Shown: positions 13,901 to 25,926, counted from the stretch's first letter. The stretch is 64,000 bases of DNA from Lingula anatina (GCF_001039355.2 NW_019774180.1:1355632-1419631), one strand, 5' to 3'. Numbers and translations: made by a program. Notes: generated from the letters alone by a model not told the origin.

Positions 13901-15817
13901 ACACTAGGGCTTTTCATCACTCTTTTTAAACTTAAAATGACTATAATTCCACTGGATATTTCACTGCTGAATGGATGTGTTCACACTTTAGGCTTTCACA
14001 CTTGTGACAATATCTGATAAATGCTTCATAAAAATCATCATCAAGTAATAAAGGACTTGTCAAGTAATTGTAGGTCTTTGAAGTGCTTCTGGCTAACAGC
14101 TCATAGCTTCCCAAAACACAAGTGTACACATAGCACCTGCTGACCTTTAATGCTGTCGAGCCTCCTTGAAATTCTCAGAGACCTGTTCATCGCAAGTGTT
14201 TAAAACGGTTCTTTTTCAAGCTTTATCATTCCTTAACCAAAACCATCAGTTTTGCAAGACTTTTATTTTTCAACTTTTTCTCCTTTCCTTTTTCCAAGCT
14301 TAAGTTCCTACCTATTATAAACTGTACTTAATATACCACTTGCAATATTGAGTATGCTGACTAGCATGTTGTCAGCTATGAGGAATCCCAAAAAAGCACT
14401 GTACTTTAGGATTTCCATATGCAACCTTTACTCAATAATCAATTATAATTATGATATCTTTGTTGATACAACCATTATCTTTAAAGATCATAATCCAACT
14501 ACCATTATTGGACATAAAACAAAAAGGTTTTGTCCAAATGCAATATGACCAAAGGATCACAAATTATTTTGGAAGATTGCAGCACTGCCGATTTCCGCAA
14601 ATTAAAGCAAAAAGTCATCTTAACCACAGAGACTACTTAGACTAATGCAATTTTCAAATTGATAGAAAATAGATGCTTGACATGCACTGAACTGAATGAA
14701 TGTGGTATTATAAATGACAGATTTTTATGTATATATAGGTAGATAGATATAAATATAGAAAGATAGATAGATAGATAGATAGATATATGCTTGAGAGCAC
14801 TGTGAAACCCCTACTTGCATGCAAACATATTTTTCAAACTTTCACTGAGTACGGATGTAAATAATATTAAACATCAGAGAAGCCAGGCTTACCCTTACAT
14901 TAACATTGTTTTTCCATAATTATAGAAATACATTTCAGTAAATGTAAGAATAAAACATGAATTTTGCATTTATTATTTGCTGTAAAATGAATCATTTTGT
15001 TAATTCAAAGGCAAGAAAGCTTGCATAACACAAGATTAATTTAGTGTCTGGTATTTCAATAGCCTTTTTAACCTCCATAGCAAACCTTAGTTTACACAAC
15101 TGAGTAGCAAAAAACGCATTGCTTATTTGCTCTTACCACATAAACCTAGATGCATTCATGTTTTGTCTGGTGATAAACATGGTGAAACAAAATAACATAA
15201 TCAGTGTTGAACAGCTTTCTCATTTATCAGTATTCACTGAGGATCAACTGAATGTCTTACTCAGTATGTCAAACCACATCTACTTATCTTGAACCTTTTT
15301 ATAGTTTAACTGTAAAAACACATGAAAAAAACATAAAAGCACACAGATGGGTGATTTTTAAAATAAAGTAAGTTTACACATAAACAAACAACGCTGAATA
15401 TGCTTTACCTGAAATTCACTTAAAATTATTAAATGTCGGGTACATCTGCATAATATTGTCCTTTTAAAACAGTATGGCAATAAAATCATAAAAAATGACC
15501 ATGTGGTCTTACATAAAAAAATACTTGTACCTAAAATCCTAATTTAGATACTGGTGGAAATTAATATTTCCTCCAGTGCTGTGATGACCATTTAGATAAA
15601 ATATTCCATGATGCCTATGAACACGCATTCTTAATCACCCTTAAGTCCAACAGCTTTTTAAAACATTGTTTTTACCTTGTTAAAAAAAGTAAAACTGCAT
15701 TTAATCTAAACTTTATGACACTCATCAACAAACATGACCACTAAGTTAAGTTTGTTTATTATAATAATGCTCATTACTTGCAACTTGAAAATGCCTGCTA
15801 GCCTCATCCTTCTCTTA
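10903..15817. other. Non-coding stretch with microsatellites
   Basis: No gene recognised in about 4.9 kb. Simple repeats: (TG)n near 12009-12032, (CA)n near 13316-13344, GATA-type repeat at about 14741-14786, and an A-rich tract near 11277-11300. Short open frames run through these repeats and have no other support. Confidence 0.5.
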
Positions 15818-16970
15818 GGGTGCTTTCCCAGAGATTTAGACCGATCTAGAGATTAAGATTTAGATCGACCTAACTCCCTGGGGGTTCACGCTAAATTGCA
15901 GTCAGCCAAGCGGGCACCATAGTTAATTACCCCTTTACAGCTTTTAGTAGGCGGGACAGACGCTTAAGCCAGCCAAGCTGACAGTAATCTAGTGAGACTC
16001 CCCACATGGATAGATAGATCTAAAAATCTATGGAAATGGGGTGTTAGTGGAAAGATCTCTTTTTTTTTTTTAAGTTGGCATGCACACGTACTGGTACATA
16101 TTCATTAATGTCACTGGTAGATACAAGATACAAGTCATGAACGACTTGCTTATAAATCACTTTTAATTAATCGCTTCTGGGCCTTTTCAGTGGGCATAAA
16201 ATAATCAATTAAAGGTATTTGTTATACCAAAATGAAAATTTGGTTTCTCTTTTTAATGTGAACAATGATTTTACCTGCATGAGGCTATGTTGTCGACTTT
16301 CAATATTCAGTTCGAGTCTTATTTCATGTCAATTTCTTGCAAGTGTCCTTAGGAGTTTGGTAATTTGACACTTCTGTCTGGCAAAACCAGGCACAAAAGC
16401 TACAATACCTGTTGGAACATGAACGACAAAGCTGACAGTGTGTGTCGTGAAAAAATATCATCTCTAATAATCCTGTTCCCAAACAATGCTAATCTTTCCT
16501 CCACTCGAGGTCTCTTGAATGATAACACAAGATCAACTGATCAAATTGCATCTTAAATCAAACATTTCCCATGAAAAAGCAAATTCTGCTAAGTCATACA
16601 TCTAACCTTTTCTGAAAGTGCTACAAACTGTAGCTGCTCTCTGTACAAATGTTTGAAATAAGGTTTGCAAGTAAGACCTCTTTTGTCTCCAGGCTGAGGT
16701 GAAATGTGTGATAAGCTGTGTGCCTCCCCCACATCTTTGGCTTACACCCCATTTCCATAGATTTTTAGATCGATCTATCCCTGTGGTGAGTCTCACTAGA
16801 TTACTGTCAGCTTGGCCGGCTTAAGCGTCTGTCCTGCCTACTAAAAGCTGTAAGGTGGTAATTAACTATGGTGTCCGCTCGGCTGACTGCAATTTAGCCT
16901 GAACCCCCAGGGAGTTAGGTCGATCTAAAACTTAATCCTTAGATTGATCTAAATCTCTGGGAAAGCACCC
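15818..16970. mobile_element. TIR element with ~230-bp arms, TTA target duplication
   Basis: The left arm (15818 to about 16047) and right arm (about 16736-16970) are long inverted copies, each starting GGGTGCTTTCCCAGAGATTTAG. TTA lies directly outside both ends (15815-15817, 16971-16973). Each arm also contains an inner partial palindrome with 'agatcgacctaactccctggggg' split across arms and 'gtgagactcccc'. The ~690-bp centre has no recognised coding capacity. Related single-hairpin relatives lie at 35953 and 59253, so this copy looks like two such hairpins bracketing unrelated DNA. The TWA-type 3-bp duplication suggests PIF/Harbinger mobilisation. Confidence 0.85.
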
Positions 16971-17333
16971 TTAGTTTTGATAAGAGCTTTGGCTTCTGCC
17001 GTATACAAATAATAATACATTAGGTTGCCACTGTCCCCCACTTGAGTATAGTGTTGTGCCAAAATGCTTTATACATTTAGTTTGTTGTTTTAATAAGTAA
17101 ACAGTATTATCTAGATGGGTCTTTTAACCAAGTGTTGGCCTCTATCCTCGACAGAGCTCAAATTTGTGTATTTTAGCGTATTTGTTTTTTACCCGCAAGC
17201 AGACGAATCAATTGAGCTTCATTCAAAATGTAAGTATTACAATGCATTTTGTTCAATTTCTCCTTATCTTCCGTAGCAGAAAATAAAAATGGTCTTATAA
17301 ACATATATCTTGAACTAGTCTAGTAAACTGAGC
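16971..17333. other. Short spacer, nothing recognised
   Basis: About 360 bases between two mobile elements. No open frame, RNA gene or repeat of note. Confidence 0.6.
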
Positions 17334-17486
17334 GAAAAAAATGGCCTAACCCAGGACTAATTGCAAAAAAATTGTAACGATGTTTTTTAGAAAGCTAAAT
17401 ATCCAAATTTTAACATATTAAAAATCTAGAAAAATCTAAGTAGTGGAAAATGGTTTTTAAGGCAGTTTTTCCAAGATGGCCGCCAA
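17334..17486 (+). repeat. Left terminal inverted repeat of the 8.7-kb element
   Basis: Aligns inverted with 25927-26076. Best conserved are the outer 42 bp, then 'attaaaaatctagaaaaatc', 'aagtagtgga', and an inner 'aa(g/a)atggccgcc' at about 17474-17484. The middle has small length differences. The ATGGCCGCC motif recurs at 18029-18038, which suggests a subterminal protein-binding motif. Confidence 0.85.
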
Positions 17487-18907
17487 TGTAATAAGTCACT
17501 ATAGCTAAAGGGTGTCTTTATATTTTGGAATATTTTTGCTAAAATTAATGAAGATAGGACCTTGTTATATAGCCAGAGGTATTGCCAAGAACCTACTGAC
17601 TGAATAGAAAAATTCATTTAATAGAAATTATTTACCAAAGGTCAGTGGCTTGGGGTCAAAGGTCAAACCAAGGTCATTTGTATAGATTTTTACCTGAAAC
17701 GTTGCATAAAAGTTCGCAATAAAGGTTTTTAAAGATTGGTATTTGAATTTTTTGGTGTTAACTACAACTATCATATCATTGACAAGAAGTCTGTGAAGTT
17801 TGGCTGCAAAATATGGTTTCTAAGGAAAAATATGAGACTAAGTGTGAAATATCAGACAAATAAGAATTCTGTATAAGTCGATAAGGTATGTATTTAATAT
17901 AGATTTTTTTTTTATTCTGGGAGCAATTATGTCCATGCAAAATGTCAGTATTTATTTGGAAAACACTTACTTTTTATTACATGTTTTCATTACACCCATC
18001 TATGTACCCGTTCAATGCATTTTTCAATATGGCCGCCAGATTTTGTGAAAGGGTAATAGTATTTATAAGGTTTTATAAAATTTTTAATTTTCCCGACCTG
18101 TGTACATGTCATAAGTAACTATTCAACTCAAGAACAAGTGTTCTTTTGTTGTGTTGATGAATAAACGATGAGTCTAGTTATAATAAATTTTGTAATTCAT
18201 TTTAAAAACTTGTTCACATCTAAGCACAATCAACAGTAACACCCAACACAATGTCACTCTTTTGCGTAAGAAGGACAGGAAAAGTTTTTCACCTCCATGT
18301 TTGACTGCTGGTATTACACAAGAATTGCTGAAATCCAAGGTATGTGAATAGATTTAATTATATAATTGTCATATGCTCTATGAAATTTAAATTTAAAAGG
18401 TTAACACTGATTATAGTTAAATATTGTAACAGCTGTAAAATGTATTACAGCCTTAAATTCAGGGTTAAAATTTCTGAAGCCTGTTGTGTGCATTTAGCTA
18501 GTGTACTGTTGAGCTTTGAACTAGCACAGGAGTTGGCAGTCAACCATAACAGGTCATCCGAATTCACTACCAATTCATTACAAGGCTATCATGCATACAG
18601 TGCACTGTTTAAATTCATCTACTTTTATATGATAGTGTTTCTATGCTTCAGAGAGACCATGTAACAGGAAGTTGTGCTTTTGAGGTTCATTGTTCCTCTC
18701 ATCTCAAAGATCAATCTCAAATACAGTGGATATCCCTTATTCAATTATAGTAAGTATATGATGGCAACATATCTCCCCTACAAAAACTTCATATATAAAG
18801 AAAGAAATGTTGGAAAATAATTGACATAATGAATGACTTAAGGTTCATTTACACTATTTTATATTTTTTAATCAATTATTTCAATTTCAGCAGTGAGGAA
18901 CATCAAC
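17487..18907 (+). other. Left subterminal region and probable 5' non-coding part
   Basis: No long open frame. It contains a perfect DR1-type nuclear-receptor motif GGGTCAAAGGTCA at 17653-17665 and an ATGGCCGCC motif at 18029-18038. A strong donor AAG|GTATGT follows 18339 and an acceptor tttcaatttcag ends at 18890, bounding a possible 551-bp intron. The ATG at 18297 opens a 43-nt segment that joins the main frame across this intron, so the protein may start there with about 20 extra residues. Confidence 0.55.
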
Positions 18908-21900
18908 ATGGAATTAGAACAGTGTGTCTTTTGTGAGGAACCATGTTTAGATGACCAAAAAAATGTTAAACTTACTGAAAAGGGATGTAGTGGTATTGAA
19001 CATGCGGGTCGACTGAGACAGGATCAGAAGATTATGACTAGTGTGGGGCAAATAGTCCATGCTAAATGTAGAAACAACTATACAAATCCAAATGTAATTA
19101 AATCAGACAATAAAAGAAAATTTTCTGAAGATCAAACTTCTAACAACAACGTAAGCAGTCTTAGGTCTGCAAAATCAACTTTCGAGTATCACACGCACTG
19201 TCTATTTTGTGGCTCGCCAGATATTTATGAAGGAAAGAAAGCTGAATACCAGTTACACCCGATAAGGTCCCTAGAGTTTAAAGAAAAAATCCTGCAAGCA
19301 TGTGATAAATATGGTGGTGAATGGTCAGATATGGTTAGGGCTCGTGTGTTGTTTGTTGCTGATTTGCCAGCTGCAGATGCAGTCTACCATCAAATATGCA
19401 ATGTCAACTTCAGGACGGGAAAACAAATACCCAAAAAATTGCGAAGTGTAGAAGATCCTCCCCCAAAGCAAAAACGTTTGAGTGGAAGACCAAGAAATGA
19501 ATTGCAGGCCACAGCTTTTTCCAAAGTAATAGAATACTTGAAACAAAATGAACAGGAACAAATTACCATGAAAAAATTAATGGACAAAATGTCTGAGTTC
19601 CAGAAAGAGCTACAGGGGGAGACAGAGCCATATACCTTAAAACACATGAAGACAGAACTTAAAAGACACTTCGGTAATGAAATTACAATATCAGAAGTTA
19701 ACGGAATGCCCAATGTTGTTACACTTCAAAGGACTGCTGCAAAAATCCTACATGACTTCCACCTGAATTCAACAAAATCTGGTTGTGATGAAAAAATGCA
19801 AATTATAGAAGCAGCAGCAAAATTGATTAAAATTGACATAAAAGATATTCAACCAGCAAAAGATGTCTATCCTTGCACTGCCCAAATGGCATCCGTTGAT
19901 GACAACATACAGTTCCTTCCAGAATCTCTTAGAATGTTTCTGAGCATCATTGTAGGTGGAAAGGAGTCAAAAATCAAAGTTGCATCAATTGGACAAGCAA
20001 TTGCACAATCAGCTAGACCAAATGTATTGTTGGCACCTCTTCAAGTAGGTTTGGGTGTCCAACTACATAAGCTTTATGGCAGCAGATTCCTGATTGATTC
20101 CCTCCATGTGCATGGATTCTGTTGCTCCTACTCTGAAGTAGTAAGATATGAGAGGAACTCCGCTGAAACACAAGGCACAGAATTTCCAGAGTACTTTCCT
20201 GGTCACTTTCACCAATATGCCGGGGACAATGTCGATCACAATGTCATCACCATTGATGGGAAGAATACCTTTCATGGCATGGGAATTATTGCTGCTGTTA
20301 CTCCTGGAATCAAGTCCACAAAGCTGATACCACGGATGCAAGTCACAGCTGAAGATATTGCTGCTGTTGGGAACATCAACATAACCGCCTACATTTCAGA
20401 CAGAGAGAGCATGTTTTCCATGCAGTATGAAACACTGGAAAACCCCAATGTCAAGGAATCCTATCAGAAAACCGACCTTTTGTGGAAACTGTCCGTTTCT
20501 GCCTTACGGAAACAGCCTAAACCACTGTGGAATGGGTACATGCAAATGGTGGCTAAAGGTGACCACCCAGCAAAGGCATCTGTAATGTTTCTTCCTCTTA
20601 TAGATATGGATCCAACAGACCTCTCATGCATCTATTCCACATTGAATTTTATTTGCTTACATGCTCAACAGTACAGAGCAACCCCAATAATCACGTTTGA
20701 TCAACCACTGTGGTGGAAGGCCCACACTATTGTTGAAAGCGAACCACAGTCCAGCATACTACGAGCTGCAGTTGTAAGGCTTGGTGGCTTCCACACAGAG
20801 ATGAGTTACCTTGGATGCATAGGTCATCTCATGTCAGGCTCAGGATTTCGTGAACTTCTTGAAACCATATTTGCTGCCAATACAGTAACCCATGTGATAT
20901 CTGGGAAAGCTGTGGCTAGGGCAGTGAGAGCCCATCTGTTAGTCGATTTAGCCCTCAATGGACTTCTCATCTCCAAGCTCTTTCCAGAAAGTGTGCCAGC
21001 TACTGATGCTCAGCAACAAGAGATACAGCACAATGAAACACAGTATGCAGATGTCAGTGAAGGTACAAACGGTCAAGGTGATGTACAGTTGATTGAAACA
21101 GAGAGCAGCCTTCATCCAGATCTCCAGGCTGTGGCCCAACTGATGAATGACCTTTTGGCTGGTGAAATAGGGACATCAGATGTGGAGGAAAGTGAAGTTT
21201 TGGAAAAGATAGAACAGCAACTGACTGATAAGAAAGCAGCTTTGAAAAGCCAAAGAACTGCAAGGCTCTGGCTACAATATATGGATATGGTAGATATCCT
21301 GCGGTGTTTTATCAAGGCAGAAAGGACCGGAGATTGGAAGCTCCACCTACAGAGCATGTACAATATGCTTCCATATCTTGCTGCTGCAGGCCACAATCTC
21401 TACACTAAATCTGTTTATGTGTACCTTAACAAAATGGACAAATTGAAGGATGAAAAACCAGAAGTGTACAACCACTTTATCCATGGTCTACATGTTGTGC
21501 GCCGTTCAGAGAGATTCTGGGCAGGACTTTCAACTGATCTTGTAATAGAACAGGTAATAAAAGGACCTGTTAATTTTTCATCACATCATTACAAATGTTC
21601 CCAATGTGAATTTTTATTTCAATCAGAATTCAGATCAAGTGTTTTAACTATTTCATATTGATTTTTAATTTTCATCTAGACTTAATTACATGTATTTTAT
21701 GCCCCAATTAAATTAAATGACCCTATTTTATTGGTGTAGGTCCTTATGCGGAGCCTAAAGTCTACTGGTGGCATGACAAGAGGCAGGGGAATGAGCAAAA
21801 CACAGAGAGATGTCTGGGTATTATCATCTCCTCAATGTGCAGAAGTCAGTAATGCTATGCAGCAGTTTACATCTGTGCAATACTTAACCAGTGAACAACA

Positions 21901-23563
21901 CAAGGAGGCAACCCAAGCCAGGATGACTAGAGATGCACAAGATACCATCACGATTTTACAATATTTAAATGTAAGAAATCCTTTTAGCCAGTCAGGTCAG
22001 GAATTGAGATCCATTTCTTCTGGTATCACGGCTCCCGACTGCACAAATGTGGATACTGCTGCTAAAGAGGGGGAAAAGATAATCAAGTCCATGGAAGGCA
22101 AACTCGTCCACGAATTTACCTTTAGAAGGAGAGAGCAGGCAGTCACCATGGATACAAAATCCACAGTCAAGATATCTGGTGAGATTGTACCAGTTGATCC
22201 CAATCTTATTTTCCAGAGGTTAGTTACTGCTGGGGTAGACAGTAGCAGTATCATGAATTATGAGCTCTGCACTTTCCCTCCAGCCCTCTTTGCTTCACGG
22301 GTTGCTTTAAGAACATCCAATAAGGCAACCCTAGCACAAGCCATGTGGTCAGATGGACTAGACAACCCCGGACCACAGGGTGACATCAATTATATTTTAG
22401 ATGGTGGGGCACTGCTTCATCGCATACCTTGGACTTTCGGTATTACATGGAATGACATTGCACACCAGTATGTCACATATGTCCTAAGGAGGTATAAGAG
22501 AGCTGTAGTGGTGTTTGACGGTTACCTTTATGGCCCCTCTACTAAGGATTCTACACACCTGAGACGTTCCAACAGTATTATGAGCACAGCTGTCATGTTC
22601 ACTGGGGAAATGAAGCTGCAAAGTAGAAAGGAAGAGTTCCTTGCCAACAAAGAAAACAAACAGAGGTTCATCAAGTTCCTTGGTGACAAGTTGGAACGAG
22701 CTGGAGTCGAAGTTATCCAAGCTGCAGGAGATGCAGATCTCAGTATTGCCAAAGCTGCAGTTGCCTCTTCAGACAAATGTGATACTATCCTTGTGGGTGA
22801 TGACACCGATCTTCTGGTGCTCCTACTGTATCATGCCAAGGACATGGAGTTTAACATTTTTTTTAAACCACAACAAAAGAACAACGCCAAAAGACCATCA
22901 AAGTGCTGGAACATTAGGACAACAAGGGCCAAGTTAGGAAATGATGTATGCAACAATATTCTCTTCATCCATTCCATCTTAGGATGTGACACAACATCAT
23001 TTCCCTATGGAATAGGAAAACGGGTATCTTTAATGCGCATGAGAAGTCCTTTCTTCAAACAGCAGGCAATTGCATTTGCCAGTGACAATTCATGTCAAGA
23101 AAGGATAATTGAGGCCGGTGAACAGGCACTAGTCTCTTTATATGGTGGCGAGGAAGGTGAAGCTATTAATGGCCTTCGACTACGACGTTTTTGTGAAAAA
23201 ACCTACCGTAAAACAACACCTGTGCATCCACAGGTACTTCCACCAACATCTAATGCCACCAAATATCACAGTCTTCGGGTATATTATCAAGTCCAGACAT
23301 GGATGAGTGAAGTGGTAGATCTAGACCCATTGGAATGGGGTTGGGAAATAGTGGGCGCAAACATGCTGCCTATAGCAATGGACATTGACCCAGCTCCACA
23401 GCACATTCTTGAAATGATCAGATGCAACTGCAAATCAGGTTGTTACAATCTGCGATGCTCTTGTCGGAAAAACAACATCGAATGCTCCTTAGCTTGTGGA
23501 GAGTGCAGAGGGTCTTGTGCCAATTCTTCACAAGTTTATGACCCCTCAGATGATGAAGATTAA
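18908..23563 (+). CDS. Putative transposon-encoded FEN1-like nuclease / CXC protein
   Basis: Exons 18908-21553 and 21740-23563 join in frame (CAG|GTAATA donor, ttggtgtag acceptor, phase 0) to give 1489 residues without stop or frameshift. I chose the ATG at 18908 because it follows an acceptor at 18890; a spliced start at 18297 would add about 20 residues. Domains seen: two Cys/His modules (C6, C9...H51, C54; C98, C101...H161, C164); a lysine-rich helical stretch at 195-285; a central block with D440/D443 in 'GDNVDHN', D598 in 'ITFDQPLWWKA' and E631 in 'GGFHTEM', spaced like an RNase H/DDE core (inference); a FEN1/XPG-like nuclease at about 1100-1310; and a CXC domain at 1444-1475. The likely role is DNA binding and cutting during transposition, in the nucleus. 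Similar uncharacterised proteins recur in marine invertebrate gene sets as I recall them. A domesticated host gene is the alternative. Confidence 0.88.
21554..21739 (+). other. Intron of the nuclease-CXC gene (186 bp)
   Basis: Donor GTAATA follows CAG at 21551-21553. Acceptor TAG ends at 21739. Removing it joins '...STDLVIEQ' to 'VLMRSLKSTGG...' in frame. Reading through adds 36 residues and a stop at 21661, which is why the locus appears as two open frames. Confidence 0.9.
22395..23025 (+). other. FEN1/XPG-like 5'-nuclease domain (within the CDS)
   Basis: Ordered motifs match the acidic metal-binding positions of the FEN1/XPG family: 'ILDGGALLH' (first Asp, D1103), 'VVVFDGY...STK...RR' (D1142 with the following Lys/Arg), 'GDADLSIAKA' (D1213, D1215; GEAEA in FEN1), 'VGDDTDLLVLL' (D1237, D1239; TEDMD in FEN1) and 'ILGCDTTSFPYGIGK' (D1299; GSDY plus helix-hairpin region in FEN1). 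No position appears lost. The assignment is from motif order and spacing, not a profile search. Confidence 0.75.
23423..23518 (+). other. Tesmin/TSO1-like CXC domain (within the CDS)
   Basis: Residues 1444-1475 show the cysteine pattern C-x-C-x4-C-x4-C-x-C-x6-C-x3-C-x2-C-x3-C followed by Ala-Asn. This is one CXC half-unit as found in tesmin/LIN54/TSO1 DNA-binding proteins and in several transposon proteins. It binds zinc and probably DNA. The usual second half-unit and linker are absent. Confidence 0.85.
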
Positions 23564-23668
23564 TTTATTGGTTACATTCATTGAAGTTTTTTTTTGTATA
23601 ATTTGTTGAAAATAATTACAAAAGCTTTGTAACCCAAATTGATCAATTCATATCTAGCCAAATATTTA

Positions 23669-23674
23669 AATAAA
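23669..23674 (+). terminator. Polyadenylation signal AATAAA
   Basis: First AATAAA hexamer after the stop codon (about 105 bp downstream). It probably ends the transcript of the nuclease-CXC gene. Confidence 0.6.
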
Positions 23675-24275
23675 GGTTTACCTGAAGGAGACATAGTTTC
23701 GTTGTCATCTTTCAACCTTTTTGCGAAGCCATGATAACTCGCAACATCATTTGTTTAAGTTTTTAAGTAAAAACTGAGCTATGACTGGTGAGGTCAGGTG
23801 TGGTTCTAAACTAGTCAGTTAAAACTTATCAAACAGTTAACAGTTAACAAAATATTATGGATAAAAAAATTAATTTAAGTGTAGGAACAGGTCAGGCAAT
23901 GATTTATGAGTAGAAGAAAATTGCCCTGTATTCTAGACAAGTTTATTTTCGCAGGCAAATCACATAAAGTGCACCTTTAAAAATCATAGTAGAATAGCAT
24001 TTTATTCTTGACCACTCTTTCACTAAAATGGATAGGTGTAAGAAGTCCATAAGTATAATTTTCAACTTGTTTCTATATTTAATCATGTTACTTTTATACA
24101 TAAGATTTGTAATTTGCGGCTGCCATCTTGGTTTTGATGGCCATTTTGTATTTTGTTGAATGTATCTGCATTTGTTATATGTGTAGAGAAAACCCTTAAT
24201 ACAATTTTACCTTTTTAACCAGTTTTTATTCAATGCACAAAGAGCAAGGAATCAATTATCTATTGTAGACTACTG
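23675..24275. other. Right subterminal region of the 8.7-kb element
   Basis: No open frame. It contains paired motifs 'ctgccatcttgg' and 'gatggccatttt' at about 24119-24147, inverted relative to the ATGGCCGCC motifs of the left arm. This supports a shared protein-binding site in both arms. Confidence 0.55.
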
Positions 24276-25916
24276 CAGACATGCTGAAAACTTTTCAGAA
24301 CTGCCGGACATTCGGACCGGCAGTGATGAAAACTTTGCCGGACCGAATGGACTTTTGCCGGACCGAAAATGTCCATTCAATAATGGAAACGTTTTGTTTG
24401 CATAGTAGTACACAGAAGTAACTCTTGTAAATACATATTCAGTAATACTATTAAATAATTTGGACATGTTGTAAATTAAAAAAAAACAAAAACACACACT
24501 TGTGAAGCACTGCTTTATTGTTGTACTCATTTCACAAGTTCCAGGGTTCATACAGGCCTTTAGAAGAGCTTGATTTTGTTTCTTCCTTTGAAAGTCCTTG
24601 AATTTCACACTTAGTCCTTTGTCCTTTAATTCAATAGTGCACTACAGCTTAAAGAAATTCATCATATATTTCACATCCCTGTCATAAATTTAGGTTAATT
24701 ATAAATTTTATCATGATCAATTTCTCAAAAAAATTAATATTGTTTCAAATTGAAATGAATTTGATAAAAAATTTAATGAAAAAAACTCATTTCCACTGTT
24801 CAACAGTAGCAAAATTTGCTCTTGGTCAATTTCTCCTTTCCTTGAAAATAATTTGCAAATTTTGATGCTACACAAACAAGTAAAGATTGTAGTCCGAATG
24901 GGAGTGCCAATGCATGAAACATGCTAGCCACTTCACTGTATCTGTCTCATCTGCATGGAAACGAACGGCTTCCTGGTCAGGACTCGACGATATCATAATC
25001 TAAAATAATAAAAATGTACATACTGATAATATGAAAACTGTAACTGGTACTGGTAACAGGTATCGCGTTTATGCTTACGGGATATTTAAAATCTGTGAAC
25101 CATTATGTTCACAGATAATACCTGTTCCACAGATCGAGTTTTTTCGGTAGGTTCGAGGAAGCGACCGAACTGTCAAACTTTTTTTACGTAAAACGTCGCA
25201 ATGCGGAAGGCACTGCCGCGTATTAGCTGAATGCAAACGAAAGTACCCATTAGTTAAATATCGTTACAATCACCATTGATTACGCATTATATTCAGTCCT
25301 ATAATTCTGAAATCGTTTTTACTGTGTGAATCGGGTGACCTCATTTCCATGTAGGCTACTATCAACGCTTTTTTCTCCCTAAAAGAACGAATAACGATGT
25401 ATACGTACCTTCGAAGGTCAGGCGTCATTATCCTTGGTTCCTATATGAATAATTGTTCTTGAGAAAGGAGTCAGGCGTCCAAGTTAAGCAGTAAACATTT
25501 TTTCCTGCATGTTTACATGTGCTTGGCAGCGTGGACCGCCCTCGTGATAGCTGTCTGTGTGTCGCGGCCAATATACCAATGACGGGGCGCGTAATTATCG
25601 AGAGCAGGGGGATTCCCCATGGGGAAGAACCCATTCGTTTGAGAGAGGGATAAAACGATTGGCTTGCGTACTTTGTAAGTGAATGTGACTGAAATGTGGT
25701 CATTTTTACGTGTCACTAGATAAGTAAATGGAAGAAAAAATGATGTGGATTTTATATAATTTTATTTCTGAAGCACATCGAACGCTAACTGTTAATTCAA
25801 AATGGCGGCTGTTAAAACTCTTGTCGGTCCTTTGGACCGACAAAGTACAATATCTTACCGGTCCAGACAAATTTTGCCGGTCATGACCGATCGGACCGAC
25901 AGTTTCAGCATGTCTG
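24276..25916. mobile_element. Nested non-autonomous element (1641 bp, TSD CTACTG)
   Basis: Ends are inverted: CAGACATGCTGAAA at left, complement TTTCAGCATGTCTG at right. CTACTG lies just outside both ends (24270-24275 and 25917-25922). Subterminal zones are rich in short inverted motifs such as GCCGGACCGAA, TCGGTCC and GACCGGCA. No coding capacity. CAG..CTG ends and repeated subterminal motifs suggest a hAT-type non-autonomous element, although hAT duplications are usually 8 bp. It inserted into the larger element, so it is the younger of the two insertions here. Confidence 0.85.
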
Positions 25917-25926
25917 CTACTGTGCT

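Noticed and set aside
21600-21661. Stop at 21661 as the real end of a 922-residue protein
   Set aside because: A standard intron (21554-21739) joins the frame to the downstream exon in phase, and the read-through tail looks like intron sequence.
20063-22937. Minus-strand and frame-shifted open frames over the nuclease-CXC gene
   Set aside because: They are shadows of the long + strand coding frame.
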